A DNA stretch of 64,000 nucleotides from Gammaproteobacteria bacterium (GTDB lineage: Bacteria > Pseudomonadota > Gammaproteobacteria > DSM-16500), in assembly GCA_013816845.1 (NCBI GenBank), contig JACDDU010000006.1:1-64000 (forward strand). The letters are read 5' to 3'. Below, in pieces: positions 18,465 to 26,817 of the stretch; the stretch's first letter is position 1; the number at the start of each line of letters is the position of its first letter. The translations under genes and the position numbers were made by a program. Under the pieces are notes generated by a model. That model made no database searches and was not told where the DNA came from. It saw only the letters and a list, made by a program, of their open reading frames with translations.

Positions 18465-18522
18465 AAAAAATAACATATAAATTTATAGCATAATGCATTC
18501 TACATCAGGTGGCTTGTCAGTA

Positions 18523-19437
18523 ATGAAACGATTTATTAGCAAAAATAGTATGCCAGAAACATTGGATATCAATACAGCTAAATCTTTAGTTTACATTGGC
18601 CTAATTATTCTCACAGCTTATCTAATTTATTTTTATGTTCCTGCTGCATCTTTTGTTTTGATTTTAGTTTTATTTCTTCAGAAAAAAAGGAAGATTGAAA
18701 ACCATTTAATTAAATTGGCAGTAATTGCAACATTACTTCCATTATTTATGAATTTATTTTTCGGATCTTTACAACAGTTACTTATTATCATTTTTAGCGG
18801 CTTTGCATCATTAAGATCTGGTATTCATGTCGATTTTTCAAATCCAGCCTATAATTTTTTATTTAAATCTTTATCTTTCTTCAATGTTTTTTTATCATGC
18901 ATTGCTATTGCAACGCTATTTGCAACTTTATTGTTACTTAATATTTTATTTCCCATCTGGAAAAAAAATATTAGAATTCTTTCTTGTTTTTTAATTTCAA
19001 TTCCTTTAATCATTTCCGTTTTTTTTGTTCTCATGCTAGGTATTGCAAATATTTTTAATTACTTTGAATTTACGAGTTATCTGGATTCGGGAGTTAACCA
19101 GGAGACTCGTAAATTAATAACAAATAAAAAAATTGATGATTTTTATATTCGTGCTTATCGTACTGATTATCAAGGTGCATTAGGTGCTTTTGGAGTAGAA
19201 GTTGAACAAGAAAAGGATTTACCATTTTATTTAAAGTTTGTGAGAGATATCAGTAGTTATTATCATTGTGATACAGCGCAAATTGATGTTTTAAATAACC
19301 ATACTATTCGTATCAAACCAAATTTTGATGGACATGAAACGAACGACGATTTGAAATCGCCAAAGATATTTTATCTAAAACAATTTTACACAACTAAGTT
19401 TTTAAAATTTCTAAATTCAAAATTTAAGATTAATTAG
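18523..19437 (+). CDS. Integral membrane protein, transposon passenger
   Basis: 304 residues from the ATG at 18523, preferred over an ATG at 18493 because AGGTGG precedes it and it gives a compact N-terminus. The first 190 residues contain four or five hydrophobic helices (SLVYIGLIILTAYLIYF, ASFVLILVLFL, LAVIATLLPLFMNLFFG, FLSCIAIATLFATLLLLNIL, LISIPLIISVFFVLML). The C-terminal 115 residues are soluble and polar, possibly periplasmic. No family recognised. It sits between a secreted protein and a small membrane protein in the transposon cargo. Host genes of this kind can confer envelope or phage-related traits, but nothing in the sequence shows which. Confidence 0.65.
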   Translation: MKRFISKNSMPETLDINTAKSLVYIGLIILTAYLIYFYVPAASFVLILVLFLQKKRKIENHLIKLAVIATLLPLFMNLFFGSLQQLLIIIFSGFASLRSGIHVDFSNPAYNFLFKSLSFFNVFLSCIAIATLFATLLLLNILFPIWKKNIRILSCFLISIPLIISVFFVLMLGIANIFNYFEFTSYLDSGVNQETRKLITNKKIDDFYIRAYRTDYQGALGAFGVEVEQEKDLPFYLKFVRDISSYYHCDTAQIDVLNNHTIRIKPNFDGHETNDDLKSPKIFYLKQFYTTKFLKFLNSKFKIN

Positions 19438-19453
19438 ATATTGAGAATTACTC

Positions 19454-19744
19454 ATGCTTAAGAATATACTGATCACAGTCGCAATCACATTTGGATTATG
19501 CTTTTTAGCTTTTCACATCGTGTATGTTTATCATCTCTTTCGATCTGATAACCTAGTTACTCTAAATGTATCTTTTTGGCGGATATTTTTAGCTTTCTTT
19601 GTATTAACTGTCTTATATTCATTTTATTATTTAATGGCAATTTTATTCAATCGGGTTGTTCCTAGCTTAACAGGTTTCTACCCTTTTTTAATAAATTTAA
19701 CAGTATTCATTTTAATCTGTATGATTTCTTTATTACAAGGTTAG
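19454..19744 (+). CDS. Small membrane protein, transposon passenger
   Basis: 96 residues with three hydrophobic segments: residues 6-30 (ITVAITFGLCFLAFHIVYVY), 43-66 (RIFLAFFVLTVLYSFYYLMA) and 75-94 (FYPFLINLTVFILICMISLL). No soluble domain. It starts 17 bp after the preceding membrane protein gene and ends 15 bp before the right inverted repeat, so it is probably the last gene of the cargo operon. Function unknown. Confidence 0.6.
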   Translation: MLKNILITVAITFGLCFLAFHIVYVYHLFRSDNLVTLNVSFWRIFLAFFVLTVLYSFYYLMAILFNRVVPSLTGFYPFLINLTVFILICMISLLQG

Positions 19745-19758
19745 CAATTATTAAACAG

Positions 19759-19791
19759 CGTAACAATTCGTCCCTATATGTCATAGAACCC
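19759..19791 (-). repeat. Right terminal inverted repeat of the Tn3-family transposon
   Basis: On the minus strand it reads GGGTTCTA then TGACATATAGGGACGAATTG and TTACG. It matches the left repeat at 30 of 33 positions, the three differences being adjacent (positions 6 to 8). Confidence 0.85.
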
Positions 19792-20003
19792 TATTATTAA
19801 TCCTAAGTTCATTATTTAAAATCAGCATATCCTGAGTGAGTCATTACCATTTTAATTTCTTATGAAAAGAGGCGACATCTTATCAACAGTTCTTAATTTT
19901 TCAACTACTTGTCATAATAACTGGCCATCATACACGCATGTGCCTGCCACTGTTTCTTAGGATAATTTAAAACTAAAAAGTATGGGGGTAACGCCAGGAA
20001 ATT

Positions 20004-20351
20004 TTATTTTTCTCGGTGGTTTTCTAATTTAAATTTTTTAAGATTCTTAATAGGAGTTAAGCCAAATTTCAATTCATACCCAATTGCAGATGCAAATTTA
20101 ATAAGCGTAAGCAATGATGGAAAATGATGTACATTATCATTGATTGCTTCTAAGCGTGATATCGCTGGTTTTTTAGTATGCATAATTTCAGCAACATCAT
20201 CTTGTGTCAGATTCCGTTTCAGACGCGCTTTCTTTAATTTCATGGCAAGGTCAATTTGCAATTTTGTCGCTTCGTATATTGCGCGAGTTTCTGGATTAGC
20301 TAATATTTCTTTCCGTGATTTATTATCACGATGTACTGGTTTATAGGTCAT
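20004..20351 (-). CDS. higA: HigA-type Xre antitoxin
   Basis: 115 residues. The N-terminal 35 residues are basic and polar; a helix-turn-helix of the Xre/Cro type follows at about 36-90, with LKRNLTQDDVAEIMHTKKPA and ISRLEA as the recognition helices. The length and position, directly downstream of and overlapping a RelE/HigB-like toxin gene, identify it as a HigA-type antitoxin. It would neutralise the toxin and repress its own promoter, and a palindrome upstream of the toxin gene is a likely operator. The frame is intact although the toxin gene is broken, so it may persist as a solitary repressor. Confidence 0.8.
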   Translation of the reverse strand: MTYKPVHRDNKSRKEILANPETRAIYEATKLQIDLAMKLKKARLKRNLTQDDVAEIMHTKKPAISRLEAINDNVHHFPSLLTLIKFASAIGYELKFGLTPIKNLKKFKLENHREK

Positions 20352-20674
20352 GACTTTTCACCTCTTTCATTCGTTTTATAGCCAGTTCCAATGCTTTTTT
20401 AGGGGTACTTTCCGTCTTCTTAACAAAGACGTGAAGTATTACCAGAGTATTATTAGAAAGGGTACAGAAAAATCCCCTGGAAATTCCTGCATGACCTTTG
20501 GCGCGAATTTCAAAAAGTCCTTTTCCCATCGCTCTTGTAAATGGAAGACCAAGATCAGGGCCATGCTCCAATATTTTATCCAGAATAGCTTCATATTTTG
20601 CTTTGATAGATTTATGAAGTGCGCGAGCATCTTCTTTAACAGGATTTATTGTAATAAGTAATTTTCCACTTCAT
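20341..20674 (-). pseudogene. higB: HigB-type toxin (RelE superfamily, phage Gp49-like), frameshifted
   Basis: Starting at 20674 the frame reads MKWKITYYNK and then loses phase through one extra base near 20645. The correct continuation, PVKEDARALHKSIKAKY, is in another frame and runs on to GKGLFEIRAKGHAGISRGFF and TPKKALELAIKRMKEVKS, the usual blocks of HigB/Gp49-like mRNA interferases. The stop overlaps the antitoxin start by 11 nt, the normal HigBA order (toxin first). With the frameshift the toxin cannot be made in full. Confidence 0.75.
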
Positions 20675-20703
20675 AAATATAACTTATCCCATCCAGCCAT
20701 AAT

Positions 20704-20721
20704 GTTAACAAATTTGTTAAC
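20704..20721. promoter_or_regulatory. 18-bp perfect palindrome, probable HigA operator
   Basis: GTTAACAAATTTGTTAAC, 30 bp upstream of the toxin start codon. Perfect palindromes at this position are typical binding sites of the Xre antitoxin that represses higBA. A further half site (GTTAACAAAA) directly overlaps its right arm. Confidence 0.65.
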
Positions 20722-20928
20722 AAAATTCAAGGGTTATATTAAGTATTTTGCACGATCTAATTCAGGACAATTCAATATAACAAAATATTTTTTGAAATTA
20801 ATGAAGAAGTTATTAGCGGTATGCTTAATAACCAATCATATTTTCTGATATGAAATCGAAAAATTCCTATTTAGTTAAATTCAATATTTTTAGTAATCTA
20901 CTTTCGTCTTACTTTTCGATAAATTCCA

Positions 20929-20946
20929 ATTATCGATAGTTACAAC
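20929..20946 (+). repeat. 18-base repeat, copy 2 (ATTATCGATAGTTACAAC)
   Basis: Same sequence and orientation as 6632-6649, in the 440-bp non-coding stretch between the HigBA locus and the orphan Xre gene. No other feature is seen in that stretch. Confidence 0.4.
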
Positions 20947-21117
20947 ATCTTAGATTTCACATGCAAGGCCCTTTTAACCAGTAATAAAGGGACACCGCAC
21001 TAATCTGGCACATTCAAGATTTGATTTATAACTAAAATTGATTTGGTACGCGAATAGTAGACCTTTGATAATAATCTCATAACTAAGAAGTATGAGAAGT
21101 TCATTTGAATTCTCATT

Positions 21118-21453
21118 CTACTCAAGAAAGTAACGATAATTCGTACCAAAAACTTTCTCAATTCTCTTTGCAATAATCTTTCCTATCGATCTTTGGCCAT
21201 TTTCCATATTAGATAAGTTAGCCTGAGTTACCTTAATTCTCTTAGCAAATGCAACTTGCGACAAACCTTCACGCAATCTTAAACCCTTTAATAAGGCTCC
21301 TGCCCTAGTGTATTGCTTATCAAGCTTCTCAAATATGGTTTGAATAGATAACGATTTTTTTGGCTTTCTTGATTTATCATCTTCCACAACATATTTATTA
21401 GCAATTTTTGTAGGGATAACGTAAGTGGTATGGTGATGCGTTATATACAACAT
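21118..21453 (-). CDS. Orphan Xre-family regulator
   Basis: 111 residues. The C-terminal half is a helix-turn-helix of the Xre type: LRLREGLSQVAFAKRIKVTQ then ANLSNMENGQRSIGKII. The N-terminal 45 residues are basic with a His-rich start (YITHHHTTY) and no clear domain. The architecture resembles antitoxins of HigA/MqsA-like systems, yet no toxin gene is adjacent; the next gene is a divergent, 5'-truncated AbiE antitoxin. No good ribosome binding site precedes the ATG, so the start could be further downstream. It may be a stranded antitoxin. Confidence 0.6.
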   Translation of the reverse strand: MLYITHHHTTYVIPTKIANKYVVEDDKSRKPKKSLSIQTIFEKLDKQYTRAGALLKGLRLREGLSQVAFAKRIKVTQANLSNMENGQRSIGKIIAKRIEKVFGTNYRYFLE

Positions 21454-21469
21454 CGAACCATGGCTATGA

Positions 21470-21742
21470 AAATTAGATGTTGATAAGCTAATTAACTACG
21501 CGTTGCTATTAAAAAATGCCACTACCATTGCCAAGACAGGATTTTTTTTAGAACAACGTCCTAGCCATTTTGCAGTTGACGAAAACCAATTAAAAAAGCT
21601 GGTACCTTACATTCCTAAACAACCTCACTATATGAATCGAGATCAACAAGGGAAGGGCAAGCTCTTTGAAAAATGGCAACTCATTGTACCGCTAGCAATT
21701 GTTAACCGAACATGGGAAGAACCTGATGTTCCGAATATCTGA
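21470..21742 (+). pseudogene. AbiEi antitoxin, C-terminal fragment
   Basis: Open from a stop at 21467-21469 with no initiator; the first codons read KLDVDKLINYALLLKNATTI then AKTGFFLEQRPSHF, and the end is GKGKLFEKWQLIVPLAIV. This matches the C-terminal domain of AbiEi-type antitoxins, which bind DNA and counteract the AbiEii nucleotidyltransferase. The N-terminal winged-helix half is missing. Overlap with the following AbiEii gene is normal for type IV toxin-antitoxin loci. Confidence 0.6.
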
Positions 21743-22441
21743 ACAAGAATTAAGACAACAAGCAAGAAGTAGGGGCTATCGGCCAAAAATGATAGAAAAA
21801 GTTTACCATTTATTGGAACTTTTAGAAGAATTTATAGCAATGAGTTATTTATCCGATAGGTTGGTATTAAAAGGTGGTACAGCATAAATTTATTTTGTAC
21901 TGATCAGTTTCCCAGACTATCAGTTGATTTAGATTTTAATTACATTGGCGCAGTTGATAAAAACATAATGCAACAGGAAAAACCGGAACTTGAAACTATT
22001 TTGTTAGATATTTGTAAGAGGCTTCAATATGAATTGCATCGTAACCCTAGAGGCCATGCGGGAGGTAAAACCGTTATCGTATATAAGAGTGGGATGGGTA
22101 CAAAAGGTGGGCTTGAAATCGATCTAAATTATATATATCGCATACCTCTTTGGAAAGTATCATGGCGCTCATCACCAGCTTGGCCAAAAGCAACAAAGGC
22201 AAAGATACTAGATATCCACGAACTTGCAGCTGGCAAACTAAATGCTTTACTGGAAAGAGAAGTAAGTCGCGATTTATTTGATAGCCACCAATTATTGACA
22301 AAGTGGTCTTTTAATACTGAAAAGTTACGGCTTGCTTTTACAGTATATGCTGCAATGAGGAAGCAAAATTGGCAAAATATTTCTGTAGATAATCAAGCTT
22401 CCGCAATTCTTACAGAGAAGCACAGATGTACCCTGCATTAG
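21726..22441 (+). pseudogene. AbiEii nucleotidyltransferase toxin, frameshifted
   Basis: Starts MFRISEQELRQQARSRGYRP, overlapping the end of the AbiEi fragment. Reading to DRLVLKGGTA it hits a TAA because one base (of a Leu codon) is missing near 21885. In the next frame it continues NLFCTDQFPRLSVDLDFNYI, giving the nucleotidyltransferase signature KGGTALNL...RLSVDLDF, and later EIDLNY and DIHELAAGKLNALLERE with RDLFD. These are the family's four conserved motifs. The AbiE toxin uses this fold to modify target nucleic acid; this copy cannot be made intact. The C-terminal tail beyond 22441 is also frayed. Confidence 0.75.
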
Positions 22442-22680
22442 CTTTATAGACTGGAGTAAGTTCGGCTGGTGTTAAAAAAGATTTTCTATTATGATCCTTG
22501 GCTTCCTAATACTGGCGGTTAGATGTTAAGTTAAAAACTTGTTGAGTTTTGTGACGGGCAGATAAAAATTAATTTTACGCCAGGAATGAGTTCAATCCAA
22601 ATAAGAGGTGCAGGGCCGACTGATTAATTGCTTATATTTCCCTGCTTAATAAGAAGAAGAAATCAAATTACTGTTTTTAT

Positions 22681-23538
22681 TTATTTTAAACAGCCAGGCA
22701 GGACATCCACCGTTACACGGCCATTGCTGTTCCCTTTCTGTAATTCAGATAAATAAAGTTGAGAATTTTTTTTGACATCATAAACCATCATGCCTGCTAG
22801 TTGATTTTGAGCAGTGAATTTTCCTATCTCAAAGGCATCGGGATAACGTTTTCCAGTTTGTGCACCGATCATGAGCTTGGATGTTGACATACCCGACTGA
22901 ATATAAGTTTTTAATCTACCCATCAAATCCGAGTTGGAATAGGTCATCTCCCACCCAAAGTCTAGATATTCACTTAACTTATGGCCTTGATAATTTGATT
23001 TGAAATGGCTGTAATCAGCAAATAAAGCTTTTGTTAATAATTTGCCTTTAAATCCAGGATGGGTTTTGATGGCTTGTGCCATCATGATCATAGAATAATT
23101 GTTGGTCGCGCATTTAGAATATTCATCATCGATATCAATACCATCAAGTTTATACTGATTCACAAAATTTACGACATCACTCGCAAATTTTTTCGCAGCG
23201 GATGCATTTGTCATGCAGGCCCATCCGGCGTTTTGATGATTTCCTAATAATGTGACGAGCACTTTAATGCCTTTCTCATGTAGACGTTGCACTTGGGATG
23301 AAGACAAAGTAGCTGTTACTTGAGGGTTCAAATAAATAACAGGTTTGTTTGGATCGTTGCCATTAATATTTGCCGCAAAAATCGAAGCGATTTGAAAAAA
23401 CGGCTGCTTTTTGTCTGAGTCAACATAGCATCCAACATTTTCAAAACGATTGGAATTGACTTCAATATAAGCCATATTCGCCGCATGAGCGCTTGCCGTA
23501 AAAAATCCTAACAATATGGCTACCATTGTTATTTTCAT
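22681..23538 (-). CDS. Secreted GH18 endo-beta-N-acetylglucosaminidase/chitinase-like protein
   Basis: 285 residues. A Sec signal peptide (MKITMVAILLGFFTASAHA) is cleaved after AHA near residue 19. The rest is one glycoside hydrolase family 18 barrel: the catalytic signature DGIDIDDE (Asp132, Asp135, Asp137, Glu139) is complete, and VIYLNPQVT and KVLVTLLGNHQNAGW form preceding strands. The compact size without carbohydrate-binding modules is closer to EndoH-type enzymes that cleave the chitobiose core of N-glycans than to large chitinases, but chitin cannot be excluded. GGAG precedes the start. It is transcribed divergently from a small secreted Cys-containing protein. Confidence 0.8.
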   Translation of the reverse strand: MKITMVAILLGFFTASAHAANMAYIEVNSNRFENVGCYVDSDKKQPFFQIASIFAANINGNDPNKPVIYLNPQVTATLSSSQVQRLHEKGIKVLVTLLGNHQNAGWACMTNASAAKKFASDVVNFVNQYKLDGIDIDDEYSKCATNNYSMIMMAQAIKTHPGFKGKLLTKALFADYSHFKSNYQGHKLSEYLDFGWEMTYSNSDLMGRLKTYIQSGMSTSKLMIGAQTGKRYPDAFEIGKFTAQNQLAGMMVYDVKKNSQLYLSELQKGNSNGRVTVDVLPGCLK

Positions 23539-23676
23539 ATTTCAGCAACTCCAACTTGTTGGTAATTGATCTATCTAATAATAAAAGTAATAAGAGATCA
23601 AGTTATTCATTGTTATTTACATATCTTATCGGTAATATGCACCTCATTCTTCATTCATCTAACATGGAGTTTAAAA

Positions 23677-23961
23677 ATGAAAGTTAAAACAATGGTCGCG
23701 ATAGCAGTATTGAGTATGACGAGCGGTATCACCAATGCTGCTTCTACTCCTTCTTGTGCAAATGATGTTGATCAAATGCGTTTTCAAATTGAAAGATATC
23801 AATCTATTACTTCATACGATGGACATCGCTTCAACGATCTTCAGGATACATCTGATCAGTCGCGAAATGCATGCTCTGCGCAAGGTTATTATTTTGGTAA
23901 ATATATATGTACCCTCAAATGGCAGTTAGACAATTGGGGCGATACATTTCATTGTGGATAA
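23677..23961 (+). CDS. Small secreted cysteine-containing protein
   Basis: 94 residues. The start at 23677 has GGAG seven bases upstream. A signal peptide is clear (MKVKTMVAIAVLSMTSGITNAA), leaving about 72 residues with four cysteines (SCAND, NACSAQ, YICTLK, HCG) that could form two disulfides. The mature protein is otherwise helical and polar and ends shortly after WGDTFHCG. No family recognised. The head-to-head arrangement with the GH18 gene, 138 bp apart, suggests shared regulation of two exported proteins. Confidence 0.65.
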   Translation: MKVKTMVAIAVLSMTSGITNAASTPSCANDVDQMRFQIERYQSITSYDGHRFNDLQDTSDQSRNACSAQGYYFGKYICTLKWQLDNWGDTFHCG

Positions 23962-24008
23962 GCTTTAAAGTTAGGCTGTGCGTTTAGGCATAACATTTTC
24001 TGAAGCAA

Positions 24009-24035
24009 TGGGGTCAAGTATTGCACTTGTCCCCA
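24009..24035 (+). terminator. Hairpin downstream of the small secreted protein gene
   Basis: TGGGGTCAAGT, loop ATTGC, ACTTGTCCCCA: an 11-bp stem with one mismatch, followed by TTTATTCT. It lies 48 bp after the stop codon of the small secreted protein, a reasonable place for termination. Confidence 0.5.
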
Positions 24036-24718
24036 TTTATTCTAAGGCTTTTAAAATTTTATTGTTGATAGGTGCGAGCTCGCAGCGCTTCCTGTTTTCA
24101 ACGATACTTGGATATTTACCTCAGCGCATAATTACCAATTCTAAACAGATATTCTCGAGCTTATTACTGCACTTTATTACCTTTCCAACCCATGAACAGC
24201 ATTCGTATCCATCGGCACGTCCCTACCAGTAACGGGGTGTGACCTATTTTAGCAGTCTGAACTTGATCAAAAGCCCCTGCTTAAATTTAATCAGTAAGTT
24301 AGCTGAGCCCGTTCCGTCTAGGCGGCTTTGATTTACGTCAACTATTATGAATTTATCGTGTAATTATGTGTTAATTATGAACATATCATGCTAAAATCAC
24401 ACGCAATAAGATCAACAATAATAGTTTATATTTAGATTTAAAGAAAAAGCTGAAGAAAAAATACGAAAACAAAGTCTTAAATTTTTTAAAGCTGCCAGCA
24501 CTGATAATCTCGATGGTATTAAAAAATATTCTTGAAGAGAAACTTCGAAAAGAGTAAGCGTTTCCGCACGTACATGCTAAAACGCGCTTACGTCCGATTA
24601 AATCGCGGAGGTCGAGACTTACAAGTTTGTAACTGTTTGCGTTTAAATTATTTTTAATTAAATACATTATTTTTTATCTCATTATTAATAATATAGATTA
24701 TTCGAGGTATCTATTACG
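24036..24718. other. Gene-poor stretch with degraded open segments
   Basis: About 680 bp. At 24430-24535 one plus-strand frame reads KEKAEEKIRKQSLKFFKAAS then TDNLDGIKKYS-stop, which looks like the first helix of an ankyrin repeat, while the next frame over is also open (LDLKKKLKKKYENKVLNFL) to a stop at 24555. Only one can be real, and neither has a supported start. No other feature seen. Confidence 0.3.
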
Positions 24719-25384
24719 ATGTCAAAATCGCGAATTAACATCGCAGATATAGGAAGCGTTGAAATTGTTTGTCTTGATAATATGCAAAAAGATTTAGTTT
24801 GGTTATTACAAAAAATTATCACAAATCCATCTTCTAAATCTTTATTAAAACAGCTGATAACACAGCATCCTAATTTACTTCTGGATTTCTCAAAAAACAA
24901 TTTATTTTCATTGGGATGTTGGTTACCTGAAAAAAATACGATCTTTATAAGGAATAATTTAAGTCAAGTTGAACTTTTACAAACTTTTATATTCGAATCA
25001 TGTAATGCTGTAAATGAATCTTTTAAGGATAAAAAACTAAACTTAAAAAACTTCGAAACGGCGGAGCAATATGCTGAGTACGTAGAAGGAAATGAATATA
25101 ACTCTTTTATAATGGCCTTTTCTATATATTATATGGGAATAAAAAATGCTAACTGGCCAGAACCTGAAAATATGGATAAATACATCCAATCCTTAGATAA
25201 AAATACTTGGATAAAAAAATCAAAGGAAAAAATAGGTGTTTATCAAGGGGGTTTTTCTCATTTTGAGGGTTACATAAATAATTTTAAAAAGGAACAAGCT
25301 AAGGGTACACAGGCGGAGAAATTCTATGAAGAGGAAAAAGAAGTAAGGGCGACAGAGAAACTAAAAACGCGACAGAGACGCTAA
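24719..25384 (+). CDS. Hypothetical protein with E-rich C-terminus, possible effector
   Basis: 221 residues, soluble, no signal peptide. A central block LLQTFIFESCNAVNESF followed by AEQYAEYVEGNEYNSFIM combines spaced Glu, Cys and Asn residues in a way that could form an active site, but no family is recognised. The C-terminus is strongly charged: EKFYEEEKEVRATEKLKTRQ, which fits the E-block type of Dot/Icm translocation signal known in Legionella. The start ATG at 24719 follows a GAGG about 13 bases upstream. An isolated gene with its own upstream region. Confidence 0.6.
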   Translation: MSKSRINIADIGSVEIVCLDNMQKDLVWLLQKIITNPSSKSLLKQLITQHPNLLLDFSKNNLFSLGCWLPEKNTIFIRNNLSQVELLQTFIFESCNAVNESFKDKKLNLKNFETAEQYAEYVEGNEYNSFIMAFSIYYMGIKNANWPEPENMDKYIQSLDKNTWIKKSKEKIGVYQGGFSHFEGYINNFKKEQAKGTQAEKFYEEEKEVRATEKLKTRQRR

Positions 25385-25522
25385 AAGCGATCGCACACCA
25401 CTTTACTAGAAACAATTAAAATACTTTGTAGGTTTTAAAAATATTTTGTAAATAAAGAGTTAACAGACATTCTACATATACGTTCAATATTGCAAACTTC
25501 GTTTAATGGGAAATTTTTAGTG

Positions 25523-25528
25523 TATAAT
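25523..25528 (+). promoter_or_regulatory. TATAAT -10 box upstream of the secreted LRR gene
   Basis: A consensus TATAAT with an extended TG just before it (TGTATAAT), 42 bp before the start codon. The -35 region is poor (TTCGTT with long spacing), as expected for an extended -10 promoter. Confidence 0.5.
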
Positions 25529-25569
25529 CCGTAGCTTTAAAATAGTTACATACTCGTAAAAGGATATTT

Positions 25570-26805
25570 ATGTTAAAAAATACTGTTGCTTTACTTTTAA
25601 CATTTGCTACAACCATAGTATATGGTCACCCAAATCTGCAGCCGTCTTGTCTTGATCACTTAGAAGCGCATTATGATCGATGTGGTTCGAGGGGAAGTTG
25701 TTTTAAATTATCAAATTGCAATCTTACAGATGCTGATATGCCAATTTTAATCAAAAAAATGCAAACGTTTCCCCCTCACATCGGTGCAATTGATTTATCG
25801 CATAACCAATTAACTTCACGTGGTATTGAAATATTATTTGCAAAAAGTACTGCTTACCTTAAAGAATTGGATATTAGCTACAACTTTGTTAATAATAAGG
25901 GGGCAATAGTATTAGCAAAAGCGACCTATTCATTAGAAAATCTGATTGCAAATCATAATAAAATTGGTAATGAGGGCGCTGCGGTATTATTCAATACAAA
26001 TAATCTTAAAAGTTTAGATCTTGCTTACAATGCATTTGATGGCACTGGTATACCAGATTTCTCTGGGTATCACCTTAATCGTATTGATGTATCAGGAAAC
26101 AATTTGACTGCGGATGACCTTTTAAAGGTAGCAAATGACCTACAAGGGGCTAATTATAAAGATGCGATCACCCTCATTGCACGTGATATGAATTTGGGAG
26201 ATGGAGCGGCAAGCGCACTAGGTGATTATTATGCTACAAAGAATATCGATATACTAACGATCGATCTCTCTAATAACAATATAATGGATTATGGTGCAGC
26301 AAAACTTTCTCAAGTCAATGCAGAATATATATATTTAGTATTAAATAATAATAATATTTCTAATAAGGGTGTATATAATTTATTAAAAAATAAATATATT
26401 GTTGGACTTAATTTAGCAAATAATAAAATTGATGATCAAGCCGCAATTGCTATAGGCAAAGCGCAATTTTTCTTTCAACTAGACTTATCTAATAATAATC
26501 TCACGCTAGATGGTATGAAATCAATGTTCAAATATTTAAGTGTCAAAAAATTATTACTAAATGATATAAATTTTGGTGATGGTATTGCCAAAGTAATCTA
26601 TGATTTTAAACAAAGCAACGATAATAATTTAATCGCTTTGGGATTACGCAATACTAATCTTCATGATGCAGCTGCTTATCATTTAGCAAAAGCAGATTGG
26701 GATTATTTAGATATTAGCTACAACCACATAAGTGATGAGGCGTTATCAGTATTTGGAAATCGTAGTGGAACAATCATAACTGAAGGCAACACTCCGTCCA
26801 CTTAA
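25570..26805 (+). CDS. Secreted leucine-rich-repeat protein (ribonuclease-inhibitor-like)
   Basis: 411 residues. Signal peptide at residues 1-19 (MLKNTVALLLTFATTIVYGH), then two Cys pairs in a cap (SCLDHLEAHYDRCGSRGSC and LSNC). From about residue 60 to the end run some 12 leucine-rich repeats of the 28-residue ribonuclease-inhibitor type: IDLSHNQLTSRGIEILFAKS, LDISYNFVNNKGAIVLAKA, LDLAYNAFDGTGIPDF, IDLSNNNIMDYGAAKLSQ, LNLANNKIDDQAAIAIGKA, LDLSNNNLTLDGMKSM and LDISYNHISDEALSVF are visible. Such arcs bind proteins. The export signal suggests a periplasmic or extracellular location rather than type IV translocation. A strong hairpin follows. Confidence 0.8.
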   Translation: MLKNTVALLLTFATTIVYGHPNLQPSCLDHLEAHYDRCGSRGSCFKLSNCNLTDADMPILIKKMQTFPPHIGAIDLSHNQLTSRGIEILFAKSTAYLKELDISYNFVNNKGAIVLAKATYSLENLIANHNKIGNEGAAVLFNTNNLKSLDLAYNAFDGTGIPDFSGYHLNRIDVSGNNLTADDLLKVANDLQGANYKDAITLIARDMNLGDGAASALGDYYATKNIDILTIDLSNNNIMDYGAAKLSQVNAEYIYLVLNNNNISNKGVYNLLKNKYIVGLNLANNKIDDQAAIAIGKAQFFFQLDLSNNNLTLDGMKSMFKYLSVKKLLLNDINFGDGIAKVIYDFKQSNDNNLIALGLRNTNLHDAAAYHLAKADWDYLDISYNHISDEALSVFGNRSGTIITEGNTPST

Positions 26806-26817
26806 TATTTGCATTCG

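Larger units (their letters stand above)
13391..19791. mobile_element. Tn3-family transposon with tyrosine recombinase and envelope-protein cargo
   Basis: Bounded by 33-bp inverted repeats at 13391-13423 and 19759-19791 that start with GGG and differ at only three positions; the shared core is TGACATATAGGGACGAATTG. The order is left repeat, tnpA (minus, broken), tyrosine recombinase (minus), then three plus-strand passenger genes and the right repeat. This is the layout of Tn3-family elements that resolve cointegrates with a TnpI-type recombinase instead of a serine resolvase. Five-base flanks differ (ACATT left, TATTA right), so no target duplication is seen, which implies rearrangement after insertion. 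Confidence 0.8.
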
